DNA of 64,000 nt, taken from positions 6,115,168 through 6,179,167 of the forward strand of contig NZ_JAPNKE010000002.1 in the NCBI RefSeq assembly GCF_026626665.1, in the 5' to 3' direction. This DNA comes from Nannocystis pusilla (GTDB lineage: Bacteria > Myxococcota_A > Polyangia > Nannocystales > Nannocystaceae). The notes below the pieces were generated by a model. That model made no database searches. It saw only the letters and a program-made list of their open reading frames with translations, and was not told the origin of the DNA. Each line of letters opens with the position of its first letter. The stretch's first letter is position 1. Positions 17,433 to 27,004 of the stretch are shown one piece after another. The translations under genes were made by a program, and so were the position numbers.

Positions 17433-20386
17433 TCACAGCGGCGTGGTGGTGATGTCGGCGAAGGTCGCTCGCAGGGCGAAGTTCTCGGCGTAGTTGCAGA
17501 GCGCGTAGAGCCGCTCGCGCTCGGGGTCGATGGTGATGCCGCAGTCGACGCTGCCGAACTGCTCGCTCGGGTGCCTGGCGATGTTGGTCTTGACCCACAC
17601 GTTGTTGGCCACGTCGTAGCCGACCTGCTGGCCGTCGACCCACATCTGCACGAACAGCACGAGGTCCAGGGCCTCGACGTAGACGGCCTCGCGCACGCGG
17701 TGCAGCGCCTGCGACGACGGGCTGTCGTCGATGTAGGCGCGGTTCGTCGGCTCGAGCGCGCTGACGGCCTGCGACGCGAAGTCGTACGACCACACCTGCC
17801 CGCCGGCGTCCTCGTAGCCGGTCGCGGCGAACATGAGCAGCTGGTCGCGCTTCGAGTCGTGGACGAGCGAGCTCTCGTCGGCGCCGGTCACTGCGGGCAG
17901 GTCGCCGGTGAGCGGCAGGGCCTCCACGCGCGCTGGTCGACGACGAAGCGGCCGAAGAAGGTGCCGGCCGTCTGGCCGCCCGTCCACGCCACCACGCCGA
18001 CCGGGCTCGACGTCAGCTTGACGTTGTAGAGGTCGTAGCCGAACGGCTGGGTCGGCACGAAGTCGATCCAGTCGCCCAGCGCGGGGTCGTACACGTGCGT
18101 GCCGGCCCGGTGCGGCGCGATCAGGAGCTTCGACACCGGGTCGAGGGCGACCGCGTTGTACGTGTGATTGTTGCAGTCGGGGCGCCCGTTGAAGGTGTTG
18201 CCGATCGCCAGCGCCTCGGCGACGTGGCCGATGCTGTAGCGGCCGGTCTCGAGGTGGACGTGCTGCACCGTGTTGGTCGGGTCGGACTGGTGGCCGCCGG
18301 TTCAGTGCAGCAGCTGATGATTCGCCGCGTCGAAGATCGTGCTGCCCCATGAGCGCGCGGTGTTGGGGCGCAGGGCGGTCGGCAGGGCGGTCCACTCGTT
18401 CGCGGGCAGGTCGTCGAGCCACGCGCCGAAGGTGCCGTCCGGATCGCGCGGGGCCTCGTCGTACCACGCGGGCGACCAGCCGGGCGCCGCGTCGGCGCGC
18501 GAGCGCGAGGTGCCAGGAGCGACGCCTTTCATGGCAGTGGCGGCCGCGTCGAGAGTGGCCGGGTCGACGCGCAGGGCCCACGTGCTCGAGCGCTGCAGGC
18601 TCGGGTACTCCGAGTTGCCGTTGGCGACCGCGAGCACGGTGTCGCCGCCGACGTGCGTCGCGCCGACGAGGCGCATCAGGGTCGCCTCCTCCTCGGCGAC
18701 CACGCCGCCGACGAAGGACCACTTCATCGTCGTCGCGTCGAACAGCCACGCCTCGGTCGGCAGCTTCTGGTCCGGCTGCTGCGGCGAGACGTTGCCGCGG
18801 AAGGTGTCGCCGCCGAGCAGCAAGGCGCGGCCGCCCGTGAGGCCGACGAAGCGCGCGCCGTGCCGCGGACTCGGCGAGTGCTCCGGCCACAGCTGCCGGT
18901 AGCGCCGCGAGGCGAAGTCGTAGATCCAGGTATCGGCGGTGCCGAAGTCGCCGTGGGTCCCGCCGAACAGGACGAGGCCGCTGCAGTCCGGCAGCACCGC
19001 GACCGCGGCGCCCGAGCGCGGCGGCGGCTCGGGTGCGACGGCCCACGCGGCCTCGCGCACGCTGACCGCCACGCGATCGAGCGCGGTGAGCGTCTCGCCG
19101 GTGAGCGCGTCGGCGAGGAGCGTCGAGCCGGCCGCATAGGCCGCGACTGCGTCGTCGATCCTGGCCTTGCCCATCGCGAGGGTCTCGTCGTCGAGCCCCG
19201 ACTCGCCGTCGAGCCCGGCCACGCGCGACTGCAGCTCCGCGAGCTCGCCCGCGAGCGCCTCCCAGGCCGGGACCACCTCGGTCTCGATCCGCATGGCCAG
19301 ATCGCTGGACGACAGGCCGCGGTGCCACGCCGCCCGCGCGCGCGCGACGACCAGCCGGAGCTCGTTCGCGGTCGCCGTGAGATCGCCGAAGAGGGTGCGA
19401 GCCACCTCTGCGCCGCCCGGCGCGGCCTGCCACACGCTGGCCTGCGGATCGAAGGTCCAGTCGCCGAAGCTCCCGTCGGGGGCGCCCGGCGCCTGGCCGC
19501 CGAGCATCAACATCTGCGCGTGCTCGGGGTCCCACACGAGGTTGGTGTCGGCGATCGAGGCGAACGGATCGCCGTAATCGCGGTACTCGGTCCACGTCGG
19601 CGTCTGCTCGGCCTTCCACGCCTCGTCGCCGATCGCGGCGCTCGTGAGCGTCGCCAGATCGACCTTCTCGAGCGTGGTCACCGTCCCGTACTTCTTCGTG
19701 AACAGGTAGGCGGCGTCGGGCGCGAACGCCGGCTGCAGCGCGCCGGCGATCGACGGCGTGAACATGGTCGGCGTCGTCGCCCAGGCGCGGGTGGCGAGGT
19801 CGAAGGTCATGACGGGGCTGCGGGGGGTGTCCATCGGCTCGGAGCCGGGTTCGGCGCCCGGCGAGGCGAGGACCACCTGGCCGTCGCGCACGAACAGGAG
19901 CGAGCCGCCGCGCACGCCGGTGGTGTCGGCGTCGAGCTTCGTCAGGGTGTTCGCCGGGATGTCGAGCGGCGCCGGCGAAGCCGGGCTCTCCTTGCAGTCG
20001 AGGACGAGCTTGTCGGTGGGGACCGGCTCGTCCCCGGTGGTGCTGGTCGGCGCCGGCTCGTCGCCGGTCGAGGTGCCGGTGGTCGGGGTGGTGTCGATGG
20101 GCTCGGTCCCCGCCCCCGTCTCGGTGGAGGCGTGGGTGTCGCCGGAGGTGCTCGCGGTGATGTCGCCGTCGTTGCCGCCGCACGCGCCGGCGAGCAGGCA
20201 GGTCGCGACGAGGAAGGAGCGCCGCGAGCCGGAGTGGTCGCGCGTGTCCCGGCTGGTCTTCGGGACATGTCCATTCGTGGTGCCCGCAATGTCCTCACCG
20301 CCGAGGGCTCGACCGTCCTGGCGGCAGGACGGGCAGGACGAGGCGGCGCTCGGCAGTGGTCGATGGCAACGAAAGCGAGGCTGCAT
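17433..20386 (-). pseudogene. Kelch-like beta-propeller lipoprotein, stop codon and frameshift
   Basis: A long lipoprotein with signal RRSFLVATCLLAGACGG, a Thr/Asp/Gly linker, then repeated propeller blades (LLMFG/LVLFGGTHG and DTWIYDFASRRYRQLW motifs, typical of galactose-oxidase/Kelch repeats). A TGA at 18302-18304 interrupts HQLLH-stop-TGGHQSDP, where TGG (Trp) would fit. A frame change follows in the ACGCGCGCT run near 17926-17933, after which the natural C-terminus runs to 17433. A third possible slip lies near the start, since an ATG at 20268 in another frame gives a shorter, more normal signal peptide; the ATG at 20386 is used here. Either a real pseudogene or several assembly errors. 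Confidence 0.65.
20245..20267. repeat. TGTCCCG/CGGGACA inverted repeat
   Basis: Seven-base perfect arms around nine bases, overlapping the probable 5' end of the Kelch-like gene. A longer-loop relative of the TGTCC/GGACA family. Confidence 0.55.
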
Positions 20387-20758
20387 GGCGGGGCACGCTA
20401 GAGGAGCCGCCGCAGGCCAGTCAAGCCGGCGAAACGCCGAGAATGAGCATTCATCGCCCTCTGCGCAATCGGGGGTTGCGGTCGACACGGGGCGACAATG
20501 CGCTGTGTCTCCCCGCGGCCACGAGCGAGGTACCGGGGCGATTCCTGTGGTCGAACGCTGACGGCGTGTCTCCGCGCGGCCGCGGCCGCGGCCGCATTCG
20601 CACGTGTACGCCGACGATTGCGTCGACCGCGACTCGGGCACGATCGAGGGTGCTCCGATCCACCTGCTCGACCTGCGAGGATCCACCCGGCTGCCTCGAC
20701 GTCGTCCACGGCGCGGCGGCCGAGCGGACCGCGACGCTCGTCCGTGAACTCCCACGAG
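20387..20758. other. Gene-free interval
   Basis: About 372 bases between two leftward genes. No supported open frame, RNA gene or terminator is seen. It would carry the promoter of the Kelch-like gene. Confidence 0.4.
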
Positions 20759-21166
20759 TCACGCGGGCTCGGGCGAGCGCGCGAATGGCCGCACCCGGCG
20801 ATATTCGAGCACTGCGAGCATACCGACGAACAGCCCCTCGAGCCCCACGTGCGCGAGGCCGAAGATGCTCGCAGTGTCCGCGGTGAGGGCGACGATCGCG
20901 GCGCAGGCGGCGACCCACGCGAGGTTGGCGACGACGAGGATGTCGATCGCGCGGCGGGTGGGCGTGCGCCCGCGGGACGCGCGGACGGCGAGCGTGCCGG
21001 AGTAGCAGGAATAGGCGAGGTTCACGGCGCCGATGAGGAGGACGAGCGCGGGCGGGAAGGCATGGAGCCGCGCGAGCGCGTCGTGCAGCGCGAGCACCAC
21101 GACGCCGGCGGCGCAGGCGGCCGAGCCGTCGAGCCAGAGGATCGCGCGGGCGCGGCGGGGCATCAT
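20759..21166 (-). CDS. Small four-helix integral membrane protein
   Basis: A 135-residue protein starting MMPRRARAILWLDG at 21166. Four hydrophobic segments are visible: SAACAAGVVVLALHDAL, FPPALVLLIGAVNLAYSCY, IDILVVANLAWVAACAAIVAL and ASIFGLAHVGLEGLFVGMLAVL, with a basic loop between the second and third and a short polar tail. No enzyme motif is visible; the fold is reminiscent of DoxX-like or DUF-type four-helix membrane proteins. It lies downstream of the sigma/anti-sigma operon but 336 bases away, so separate transcription is likely. Longer upstream frames are arginine-rich and rejected. Confidence 0.72.
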   Translation of the reverse strand: MMPRRARAILWLDGSAACAAGVVVLALHDALARLHAFPPALVLLIGAVNLAYSCYSGTLAVRASRGRTPTRRAIDILVVANLAWVAACAAIVALTADTASIFGLAHVGLEGLFVGMLAVLEYRRVRPFARSPEPA

Positions 21167-21502
21167 GACGGGCGAGGGTAGCGCGAAAGCCCGGGCCGAC
21201 CCAGGGCCGCCGCGTCGGCGATCGACGCTGTCGCGCCGCAGAAGGTCGACGGGCGCTCTGGTCTTGCTGATACGGTTGTCGGGGCCGTCGACTCTGCCGC
21301 CGTCGCGTCGCGCCCGGCCGTCGACCCGACGCCATCGCGCTCGCCCGCGGGCGACGCGCGCGATGCTCGATACAATGTCCTTCGGGACAGGCGAGCGCGA
21401 CCGTCGCGCTCGCTGGCGGACTGCGAGCGCGAAGGGTGAAAACATGTCCCTCAGGACAGGCTGTCGCGGTGGGGCTCCGTCGCGTCGCGCTCCGCCGTCG
21501 AC
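21167..21502. repeat. Intergenic region with two perfect TGTCC-N4-GGACA palindromes
   Basis: Copies lie at 21376-21389 (loop TTCG) and 21445-21458 (loop CTCA), 69 bases apart, just after the end of the anti-sigma gene. No gene is supported. The words GTCGACTC and GCGTCGCGC recur on both sides of the pair. The hairpins could stop or stabilise the sigma-operon transcript. Confidence 0.65.
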
Positions 21503-22894
21503 TCAGCCGCCGTCGAGCCGCTGGCGGACGTCCTGGGCGTAGCGGCTGCGGGGGAAGCGGCGCAGGAACTCGGCGCCGGCCTGCGCGGCGTCGGGGTCGC
21601 GGCCGAGGCGGTGGAGCGCCTCGACGCGCCCGTGGAGCGCCTCCTCGGCGAGGGCGCCCTGCGGCGCGTCGCGGAGGTAGCCGTCGAAGGCCGAGAGGGC
21701 GCCGCGGGGATCGCCGAGCGGGCCGAGCGAGAGCTGGCCGAGCGCGACCTGGGCGGTGCGAGCGAGCGAGGTGTCGCCGTGCTCGCGCAGCAGGCGGCGG
21801 TAGATGCGGGCGGCCGCGCGGTACTTGCCGGCCCCGCGGAGGGCGTGCGCCTCGTCGATGAGCTCGCCGGGGTCGCTGGCGGGGCGCGGCTTGACGGGCG
21901 CGCCCCGCTCGGAGCGATCGGCGTCGGCGGGGACGACCTGCGCGAGCGAGTCGGCGGTCTCGCCCGCGGCGAGCGAGCGCTCGCGGTCACCCTCGCGCAG
22001 GCGGTGGGCGCCGCGGACCGCGGTCACCCGCCAGCGCTGCGGCTCGGCGACGATCAACAGGGCGCCCGGCTCGTCGCTGACGATCGCCACGCCGGCGACC
22101 TCGACCCAGACGATGCCGACACCCGCCGGCGCGACCTCGACCTGCACGCTGCCGCGCTCGACGGCGAGGACCGCCCCGCGCACGCGCAGCTCGGCCTCGC
22201 CCTCGGCGCAGGCGGTGAAGCGGTCCGCCGCGCCGACGCAGGCCGCCCCGGCGAGCCGCAGCGGGCCGTCGCCCAGGGGCTGCTGGAGCGCGAGCGGGCC
22301 CTCGTCGCCGGCGCCGCCGCGGAGCAGGCGGAGCTCGACGGGGATGTCCTTCGGGACAGGCGCAGACTCGGGCGGGCGCGCGGCCAGGCCGTCCTTCACG
22401 CCGGGTGAATCGCCGCTGCTGTCCTTGGGGTCATGTGTGGATTCTGCGCGGCCGTCCTGCGGGTCAGCCGCGGCGAGCGGCGACGACGTGTCTTCAGAGA
22501 CATGTCCGAAGGGTCGAATCAGCAGCAGCCAGGCGGCGGCCGCGGCGAGGGCCACGCCCATGCCGATGACGAGGGCCGGGCGGCGGGCGCTCGCGGGGCG
22601 CGGCGCTCCGCGAGCGGCGGTGTTCCCGGCGAGGAAGCGGTCGACCGCGACCGCGACGAGCGCGTCGTCGGCGGCGGGGTCGGTCACGTCGGGCTCGCCG
22701 CGACGGAGGGCGTCGAGCAGCTCGCGCTCGCGCCGGGTGGCAGGGCCGTCGCCGCGGTGGGCCGCGAGGAAGGCGGCGTCGTCGGCCGCGAGCGGGTCGC
22801 CGCCGAGGGACGCGTCGACCAGCCGGCGCCAGCGTCGGTCCTCGGGGGTGTCGTCGATTGCTTCGGGGTCGTGGTGCATCGGAGGCTCCGTCAC
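21503..22894 (-). CDS. FecR-like anti-sigma factor with TPR-like C-terminus
   Basis: A 463-residue membrane protein. It starts at GTG 22894, overlapping the sigma stop by four bases (GTGA), so the pair is translationally coupled. Residues 1-105 are acidic and cytoplasmic, as expected for the sigma-binding part. One transmembrane helix follows (LVIGMGVALAAAAAWLLLI, about 107-125), then a periplasmic FecR-like beta region (VRGAVLAVERGSVQVEVAPAG, WVEVAGVAIVSDEPG) and C-terminal tetratricopeptide-like helices (YRAAARIYRRLLREHGDTSLA, GALSAFDGYLRDAPQG) like YbgF/CpoB repeats. It likely holds the ECF sigma factor inactive until an envelope signal arrives. Two members of the palindrome family lie in its coding sequence. 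Confidence 0.83.
   Translation of the reverse strand: MTEPPMHHDPEAIDDTPEDRRWRRLVDASLGGDPLAADDAAFLAAHRGDGPATRRERELLDALRRGEPDVTDPAADDALVAVAVDRFLAGNTAARGAPRPASARRPALVIGMGVALAAAAAWLLLIRPFGHVSEDTSSPLAAADPQDGRAESTHDPKDSSGDSPGVKDGLAARPPESAPVPKDIPVELRLLRGGAGDEGPLALQQPLGDGPLRLAGAACVGAADRFTACAEGEAELRVRGAVLAVERGSVQVEVAPAGVGIVWVEVAGVAIVSDEPGALLIVAEPQRWRVTAVRGAHRLREGDRERSLAAGETADSLAQVVPADADRSERGAPVKPRPASDPGELIDEAHALRGAGKYRAAARIYRRLLREHGDTSLARTAQVALGQLSLGPLGDPRGALSAFDGYLRDAPQGALAEEALHGRVEALHRLGRDPDAAQAGAEFLRRFPRSRYAQDVRQRLDGG
22345..22358. repeat. TGTCC-TTCG-GGACA palindrome in anti-sigma gene
   Basis: Perfect copy in coding sequence. A compensated variant, TGTCT-TCAG-AGACA, lies at 22489-22502 in the same gene; both arms changed so that pairing is preserved. 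Confidence 0.65.
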
Positions 22895-23493
22895 GGGTTC
22901 GGACGGCCGAGGTTGAGGTCGCGGCGGATGAGCTTGCGGAGGGTCTCTTCGGCCTTGAGGACCCGCGACTTGACGGTCGGCACCGGCGCCCCGGTCAGCT
23001 CGGCGATCTCGGGCAAGGTGTGGTCGAGCGCGTGGCGGAGGACGAGGGCGATCCGCTGCGGCTCGGGGAGGAGCTCGAGGTAGTCGGTGACGGCGCGCGG
23101 GATGTGCTCGCGGAGGTCGTCACCGAGGTCGGGGGGCTCGCTGCCGGGGTCGTCCTCGTCGTGGGCGACGACGGCGAGCCGGCGGCCGCGACGGAGCCAG
23201 CGCATGGTGACGCGCACGGTGATCCGGCGCGCCCACGCCTCGAGCGGGCCCTGGCCGGCGTAGGTGCGCGCCGACTCGAGCAGCTCGACGAGGGCGGACT
23301 GCGAGACATCGTCGGCGTCGGTGCCGGCGCCGAGGAGCGCCCGCGTGACCCGACGCGCGACCGGCAAGAGCCGGCGGGCGAAACGGGTCGCGGCCTGGCG
23401 ATCGCCGGCGGCGGTCGCCCGCGCGAGCGCGCGAGCCTCGGCGTGATCGGCGAGGTCGTCGGGCGGCGCGTCGGCGGGGACGGCCACGAGCAC
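22891..23493 (-). CDS. ECF-type RNA polymerase sigma factor
   Basis: About 200 residues. Region 2 is visible as ADDVSQSALVELLESARTYAG with WARRITVRVTMRWLRR, and region 4 as LELLPEPQRIALVLRHALDHTLPEIAELTGAPVPTVKSR, the helix-turn-helix that reads the -35 element. The frame stays open to 23610, but that extension runs through the terminator at 23555-23575, so a start at GTG 23493 (VLVAVPADAPPDD) is proposed; GTG 23487 is also possible. It is coupled to the FecR-like anti-sigma gene. The target regulon is unknown; the neighbouring outer-membrane protein gene is a candidate. Confidence 0.85.
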   Translation of the reverse strand: MLVAVPADAPPDDLADHAEARALARATAAGDRQAATRFARRLLPVARRVTRALLGAGTDADDVSQSALVELLESARTYAGQGPLEAWARRITVRVTMRWLRRGRRLAVVAHDEDDPGSEPPDLGDDLREHIPRAVTDYLELLPEPQRIALVLRHALDHTLPEIAELTGAPVPTVKSRVLKAEETLRKLIRRDLNLGRPNP

Positions 23494-23554
23494 GGATGCG
23501 GGGGCCTTGGCGAGCAATCGCCGGTAGGGTGGCCCGGCGGCGGCCCGGCGGATG

Positions 23555-23575
23555 AAAAAAAGCCGGCGGCCGGCT
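23555..23575 (-). terminator. Rho-independent terminator after the outer-membrane protein gene
   Basis: Read on the minus strand, AGCCGG-CCG-CCGGCT is followed by seven T residues. It lies about 80 bases after the stop at 23658 and just before the sigma gene. Confidence 0.75.
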
Positions 23576-23657
23576 GGCGCGCTCAGGCGAACCGAGCCTC
23601 TGGCGCTCACGCGCTCACGCGCGGACGACCGCGACAGGTGAAGCGCGAACGACGGCC

Positions 23658-24751
23658 CTAGCGCACCCAGACGAAGCCCAGGCCGGCGGTGGCGCCGACG
23701 GTCGGCGGGCGCACCAGCGGGGTCGTGCCCACGGGCGTGCGGGCGACGAGGTCGAAGTTGCGCAGCCAGAGGTCGAGGCCGGCCGCGAGGACGAGGGCGA
23801 AGCCGCGCCCGAGCTGCACGCCGAAGCCGACGGTCGGCGCGACGCCGACGCGCACGCCCCCGCCCCCGCGCGCCTGCGAGCCCTCGGTCGGCCGCCAGAC
23901 GACCGCCTCGCCGCGCCCGACCAGCGCGGGCTCGACGAACACGCGGCGGCGGGCCCCGAGCGGGACGCGGACGCCGACGCGCAGGGTGAAGCCGACGCGG
24001 CCGAGGCGGAGGCGGGCGTCGGCGAAGCTGTGCTGGCCGAGCTCCGGGGTGAGCACGGGGTGCAAAGGCCGGCGCCGCCCACCGCGACGATCAGGCCGCG
24101 GCGACCGAGGAAGCCGACCTCGAGGCCAAATCCGCTGGCCCACGGGAGCTGGGCGGCGTAGCTCGAGCCGACGTAGCCGAGGCCGAGCAGCAGGCGCACG
24201 GGCGGCGCCGGCGGGGGCTTCGGCGGCGCGGCGGGCGGAGGCGGAGGCGGCGGCGGCGGCTCCGCCTCGGGCACTGGCACCGCGATCACCTCCATGTCGG
24301 CCGGCGCCTCGCTGGCCGCGAGCGAGGCGACCAAACCGCGGATGACGACGCCGAGGATCTCCCGCGTCTCGCGCGGCTCGTCGGGTGTGTCGAGGTGCCG
24401 CGTGTAGAGCCGCTCGGGCGCGCCGAGGAGGAGGTAGACGGCGCTGCCCTGCCCGCCCGTGGCCTCGACCCACACGACCGCCTGGGCCCCCTCGGCGAGG
24501 CGCTCGCGGGCCCACTCGAGCTGCTCCGCGAGCGCGGCGGCGGGCCGGGCCTCGACCGCGGGGCCGACGTCGAGATCGGCGAGGTGGCCGCGCAGGGCCT
24601 GGACGACGGCGACGGCGTCGATGCGGCCGCCCTCGATCACGCCGACGACGATCCGCCGCGGCGAGGTGGCGGCCTCGGTGGCCCCGCCAGGCGGACTCAC
24701 GGGCGCCGGTTCACCGACGACGAGCGCGAGGGCCAGAGGGATGGCGACCAC
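23658..24751 (-). CDS. Probable outer-membrane beta-barrel protein, apparent frame break
   Basis: The N-terminal part (from 24751, MVAIPLALALVVGEPAP) has a signal-like start and a periplasmic alpha/beta domain (AVVWVEATGGQGSAVYLLLG), then a Pro-rich linker. The C-terminal part alternates hydrophobic strands (LLLGLGYVGSSYAAQ, VGFTLRVGVRVPLGARRRVFVEPALVG, VAPTVGFGVQLGRGFALVLAAGLDLWL) and ends in FVWVR, as for an eight-strand-like barrel. The two parts are in different frames, joined near 24061-24069 (GGAG-LHPVLTPELG) if one base is missing. It lies directly upstream of the ECF sigma gene behind a terminator; control by that sigma factor is inference. Confidence 0.65.
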
Positions 24752-24805
24752 AGGGCGCCAGTTGTATCCCGGCCCGGCAGCGCCGACCAGCCAGGGCGCG
24801 GCGGG

Positions 24806-25204
24806 TCAGCACTCCAGGCAGGTGCCCACGACGGTGGTGCCCTGCGGATCGAGCTCGATGTTGTTGGACTCGCGGATCCCTCGCCACTCGAACAGGCCGC
24901 CGCCGAGGTCGGTCGCGGCGTGATTCCAGCGGTCGACGACGGCGGCGTCGGTGGCGAGCTGGACCCACCAGGCGGCCCGCGCGGCGCCGGTGCGGGTCAG
25001 GGTGAGCTCGTAGCAGGAGCCGGTCTCCCAGTCGCTGGTGAGCGCGCGCGCGACCGTGAGCCCGTCGGAGACGTCGACGACGACGAGGCCGCAGCGGCCG
25101 TCGGCCGGCTCGCCGCCGTCCAGCGCCAGGACCTCGCCCTCGCCGCGGCAGGCGAGCAGCGCGACCGCGAGCAGGACGAGCGGAGATCGAAGCGCGGCGC
25201 GCAT
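24806..25204 (-). CDS. Small lipoprotein with CBM2-like domain
   Basis: A 132-residue protein with signal LRSPLVLLAVALLACRG (lipobox LLAC). The mature part resembles carbohydrate-binding module family 2: SDWETGSCYELTLTRTG, a central WWVQL strand, WNHAATDLGGGLFEW, and NNIELDPQGTTVVGTC, matching the family order W-x-x-G, N-T-G, W-N, G, N-x-x-L-x-P-G, F-G. A Cys pair (SCY and GTC) sits where CBM2 domains often carry a disulfide. CBM2 domains bind cellulose, xylan or chitin, usually attached to an enzyme; here no catalytic domain is attached. Two of three usual surface aromatics cannot be assigned with certainty. It stands alone. Confidence 0.6.
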   Translation of the reverse strand: MRAALRSPLVLLAVALLACRGEGEVLALDGGEPADGRCGLVVVDVSDGLTVARALTSDWETGSCYELTLTRTGAARAAWWVQLATDAAVVDRWNHAATDLGGGLFEWRGIRESNNIELDPQGTTVVGTCLEC

Positions 25205-25280
25205 GCCCTCTTCTATCCGGCGGACCGCGGGCAGGCAACGGCGCGCGCAGGCCGACGCGCCGCTGCCGGACCGCGCCGCC

Positions 25281-27004
25281 TCACTCGGCGCGGCGGACGA
25301 AGTGCTCGCTCGCCGCGAGCTCGACGTAGAACTCGCGCAGGCCGAGCTCGCCGTCCTGCAGCGCGGTGCGGGCCTCCTCGGCGAGGCAGTTCTCCTCGAC
25401 GCCGTAGGCGAAGTTGGCCAGCAGACCGCTGACGCAGTCGGTGGTCTGCGCCAGCTCGGCCAGCTTGCTCGACATGTCGCCGAGGCCGTCGAAGGTGATC
25501 AGCGGGACGAGCTTGCTGTCCACGGCCTGGCCGGTCGCGTCGATCGTCAGGCCGTTCTCGTCGGCGCGGTAGCGGCCCGCGGCGTCGAAGTGCTCGAAGC
25601 CGAAGCCGATCGGATCGAAGTACTGATGGCACGACTGGCACGCAGGATCGCCGGCGTGCGCGACCTCGTAGCGCTCGCGGGTGGTCTGCGCGCCGGGCAT
25701 CGGCGGATCGATCGCCGGGATGTTCATCGGCGGCGGGATGTGCGGGCCGCACAGCAGCCGATCGTAGACGAGCAGGCCGCGCTTGGTCGGCGACGAGCTG
25801 TCGGCGTGGGCCTGCCCCGCGAGCACCGAGCCCTGAGCCAGCAGGCCGACGCCCCAGTCGGCCGGACGCTCGACGACCGCACTGTCGCCCGCGACCTGAC
25901 CGAAGCCGTAGAACTGCGCCAGCGTCGCGTCGAGCACCGTGTACGGCGCGGTCAGCAAGGCCCGGACGTCGCCGTCCTGGGCGAACACCACCTCGTCGAC
26001 GAAGCGCTTCGTCTCGTCGATCATGCGCATGCGGATGTCGTCGAAGCCGGCGACGTCGAGCTTCACCTTGCTCTCGACCTGCGGGTACTTGGCCCACTGG
26101 CGGAAGAACAGGTGCAGGACGTCCTTGCCGCGCGGGGTCGACAGCAGCGCGCTGGCCTCGGCCATGCGCGCCTCGGGGGTGGCGAGCGCGCCCTGCTCGG
26201 CCTTCGCCAGCAGCTCCGGGCTCGGCGTGCTGCCGCCGTAGGTGTACGCGAGGGCGGTGGCGATCTCGTGCTGCGTCAGCGCGTGGCCGCCGTCGCCCGG
26301 CTCGCCGAGCTCGCTGCGGTACACCGCGTGCGGCGACTGGATGAGGCCGACCAGCGTCCACTTGAGCGCGACCGGGAACTCGACCTCGGCGGCGATCGAG
26401 GCGAAGTGCGCCTCGTAGCGCGCCCGCTCGTCGGCGGTGAGCGGGCGGCGGAACAGCCGCTGGCCGTAGGTGCCGATGAACTCGGCGGCGCAGGCAGAGT
26501 CGGGGCTCTGGGCCGCGCACGGCAAGATCGTCGGCAGCACCGCGGGCGCGGTGACTGCGTCGCCGACCTCCTCGGCGGTGGCCAGCCACTCGGCCGCGGT
26601 CTGATCGCCCATGAGGAGCGTCGCCGCGTCGTTGGTGAACCCGTGCTTCGAGGCCGGATCGATGCCCAGCTGCACCCCGGACCAGGTGGCCTCGATCCGG
26701 GGAAGATGTCGCGCAGCGTATGCTCGAGCTCGACCTGCGTCAGGCGCCGCAGCACCCGCGCGCCCAGCCGCGACTGCTCGCAGCGCCCGGCCGGGTTGAC
26801 CGGCGGCGGGTCGGCGTCGGTGTCGCCAGGGGCGCCGGTCGGATCGTCGGTGGTGGTCGGGACCCCGGCCGAGGTGGCGCCGGTGTCGGTGCCGGCGGCG
26901 TCGGTGTCGGTGCCGGACCCGCCGTTGCCGCTCGTGCAACCTGTCCCGAGAGCCAGGCTGAAGGCGAGGTACGCGTGTCGGGAGGAGAGGTGGATGCGTG
27001 TCAT
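25281..27004 (-). CDS. DUF1592/DUF1588/DUF1585 lipoprotein (planctomycete-type), apparent frame break
   Basis: Starts at ATG 27004 (MTRIHLSSRHAYLAFSLALGTGC, lipobox), overlapping the DUF1552 stop by four bases (ATGA). After a Thr/Asp-rich linker come RVLRRLTQVELEHTLRDIFP (DUF1587-like), the DUF1595-like GTYGQRLFRRPLTADERARY, DUF1592, then DUF1588 (SSPTKRGLLVYDRLLCG) with a haem-type CQSCH motif, and DUF1585 (LAELAQTTDCVSGLLANFAYG). The frame changes at the GGGG run 26699-26702; one more C in the coding strand gives LRDIFP-RIEATWSG. These secreted proteins always pair with DUF1552 proteins in myxobacteria and planctomycetes; c-type cytochrome-like function is suspected but not shown. Confidence 0.8.

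Noticed and set aside
18302..18304. TGA recoding as selenocysteine or Trp
   Set aside because: A Kelch-type lipoprotein is not a selenoprotein family and other genes in the window use TGA as stop; a single substitution is simpler.
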